Below the pieces are notes generated by a model. That model made no database searches, had not been told where the DNA came from, and saw nothing but the letters and a program-made list of their open reading frames with translations. DNA of 12,718 nt from CAZVPZ01 sp964629245 (GTDB taxonomy: Archaea; Nanohalarchaeota; Nanosalinia; Nanosalinales; Nanosalinaceae), in assembly GCA_964629245.1 (NCBI GenBank), contig CAZVPZ010000024.1:1-12718 (forward strand). Direction: 5' to 3'. This document shows, piece after piece, positions 12,638 through 12,718 of the stretch. A program made the position numbers and the translations under genes. Every line of letters starts with the position of its first letter. Position 1 is the first letter of the stretch.

Positions 12638-12718
12638 TCACTTCTTTTTCTTGCCGGACCTCTTGGCGGAGATACTTCCCACCTTCCTGCCCGGCGAGGT
12701 ATGCTTTGAAACGGTTTT
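12638..12718 (-). CDS. rpl2: 50S ribosomal protein uL2, C-terminal end (cut by window edge)
   Basis: The last 26 codons of uL2 on the minus strand, reading KTVSKHTSPGRKVGSISAKR and then a lysine-rich end, with TGA at 12638-12640. The pattern T-V-S-x-x-x-x-P-G-R-K-V-G-x-I-x-A-x-R is the conserved end of archaeal uL2, a peptidyl-transferase centre protein. It is followed by uS19 as expected for an S10 cluster. The 5' part lies beyond the window. Confidence 0.9.
   Translation of the reverse strand, partial: KTVSKHTSPGRKVGSISAKRSGKKKK

Overview
This window looks like the chromosome of an archaeon, most likely a small-genome halophile related to the DPANN Nanohaloarchaea. The domain is secure: it carries archaeal/eukaryal-type ribosomal proteins (eS1, eS31, and uS15 and uS3 with archaeal features), an archaeal RecJ-like DHH nuclease, KEOPS subunits (Kae1, Bud32) and TATA-box promoters. 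The lineage is an inference from moderately GC-rich DNA, proteins rich in Asp and Glu, and very tight gene packing with overlapping starts and stops. No database search was possible.

Layout, left to right. Positions 1-155 (minus strand) hold a tRNA-3'-end-like, strongly foldable segment cut by the window edge and an intact tRNA-Leu(CAA). Positions 266-1121 (plus) hold a redox pair, a DoxX-family membrane protein and a Bcp-type peroxiredoxin. Positions 1122-3575 (minus) hold the conserved archaeal block uS15 - RecJ-like DHH phosphoesterase - eS1, each gene with its own TATA-like element. Positions 3702-4496 (plus) hold an unrecognised five-TM protein with an extracytoplasmic domain. Positions 4498-9951 (minus) hold one overlapping operon read Kae1 - Sua5/TsaC - CPA2 antiporter 1 - CPA2 antiporter 2 - Bud32. 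Positions 10044-10562 (plus) hold an unrecognised acidic soluble protein. Positions 10564-12718 (minus) hold the end of an S10-type ribosomal cluster: uL2 (partial), uS19, uL22, uS3 and a 49-residue zinc-ribbon eS31.

The most notable feature is the five-gene operon. It unites the enzyme that makes threonylcarbamoyl-AMP (Sua5/TsaC), the catalytic KEOPS subunit (Kae1) and its kinase/ATPase partner (Bud32), all acting in tRNA t6A37 synthesis, with two adjacent paralogous Kef-type cation:proton antiporters in the middle. The second antiporter has lost hallmark membrane residues, while the first has a degenerate nucleotide-binding motif in its regulatory domain, so they may work as complementary halves. 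Other points of interest are three convergent gene pairs with 0-1 bp between their stops, promoters about 25-30 bp from start codons (leaderless transcripts), a long acidic C-terminal extension on uS3, and eS31 sitting where uL29 usually follows uS3.

Stretches without genes are all short (under 130 bp) and hold mainly promoters. No CRISPR array, insertion sequence or integrase was seen.
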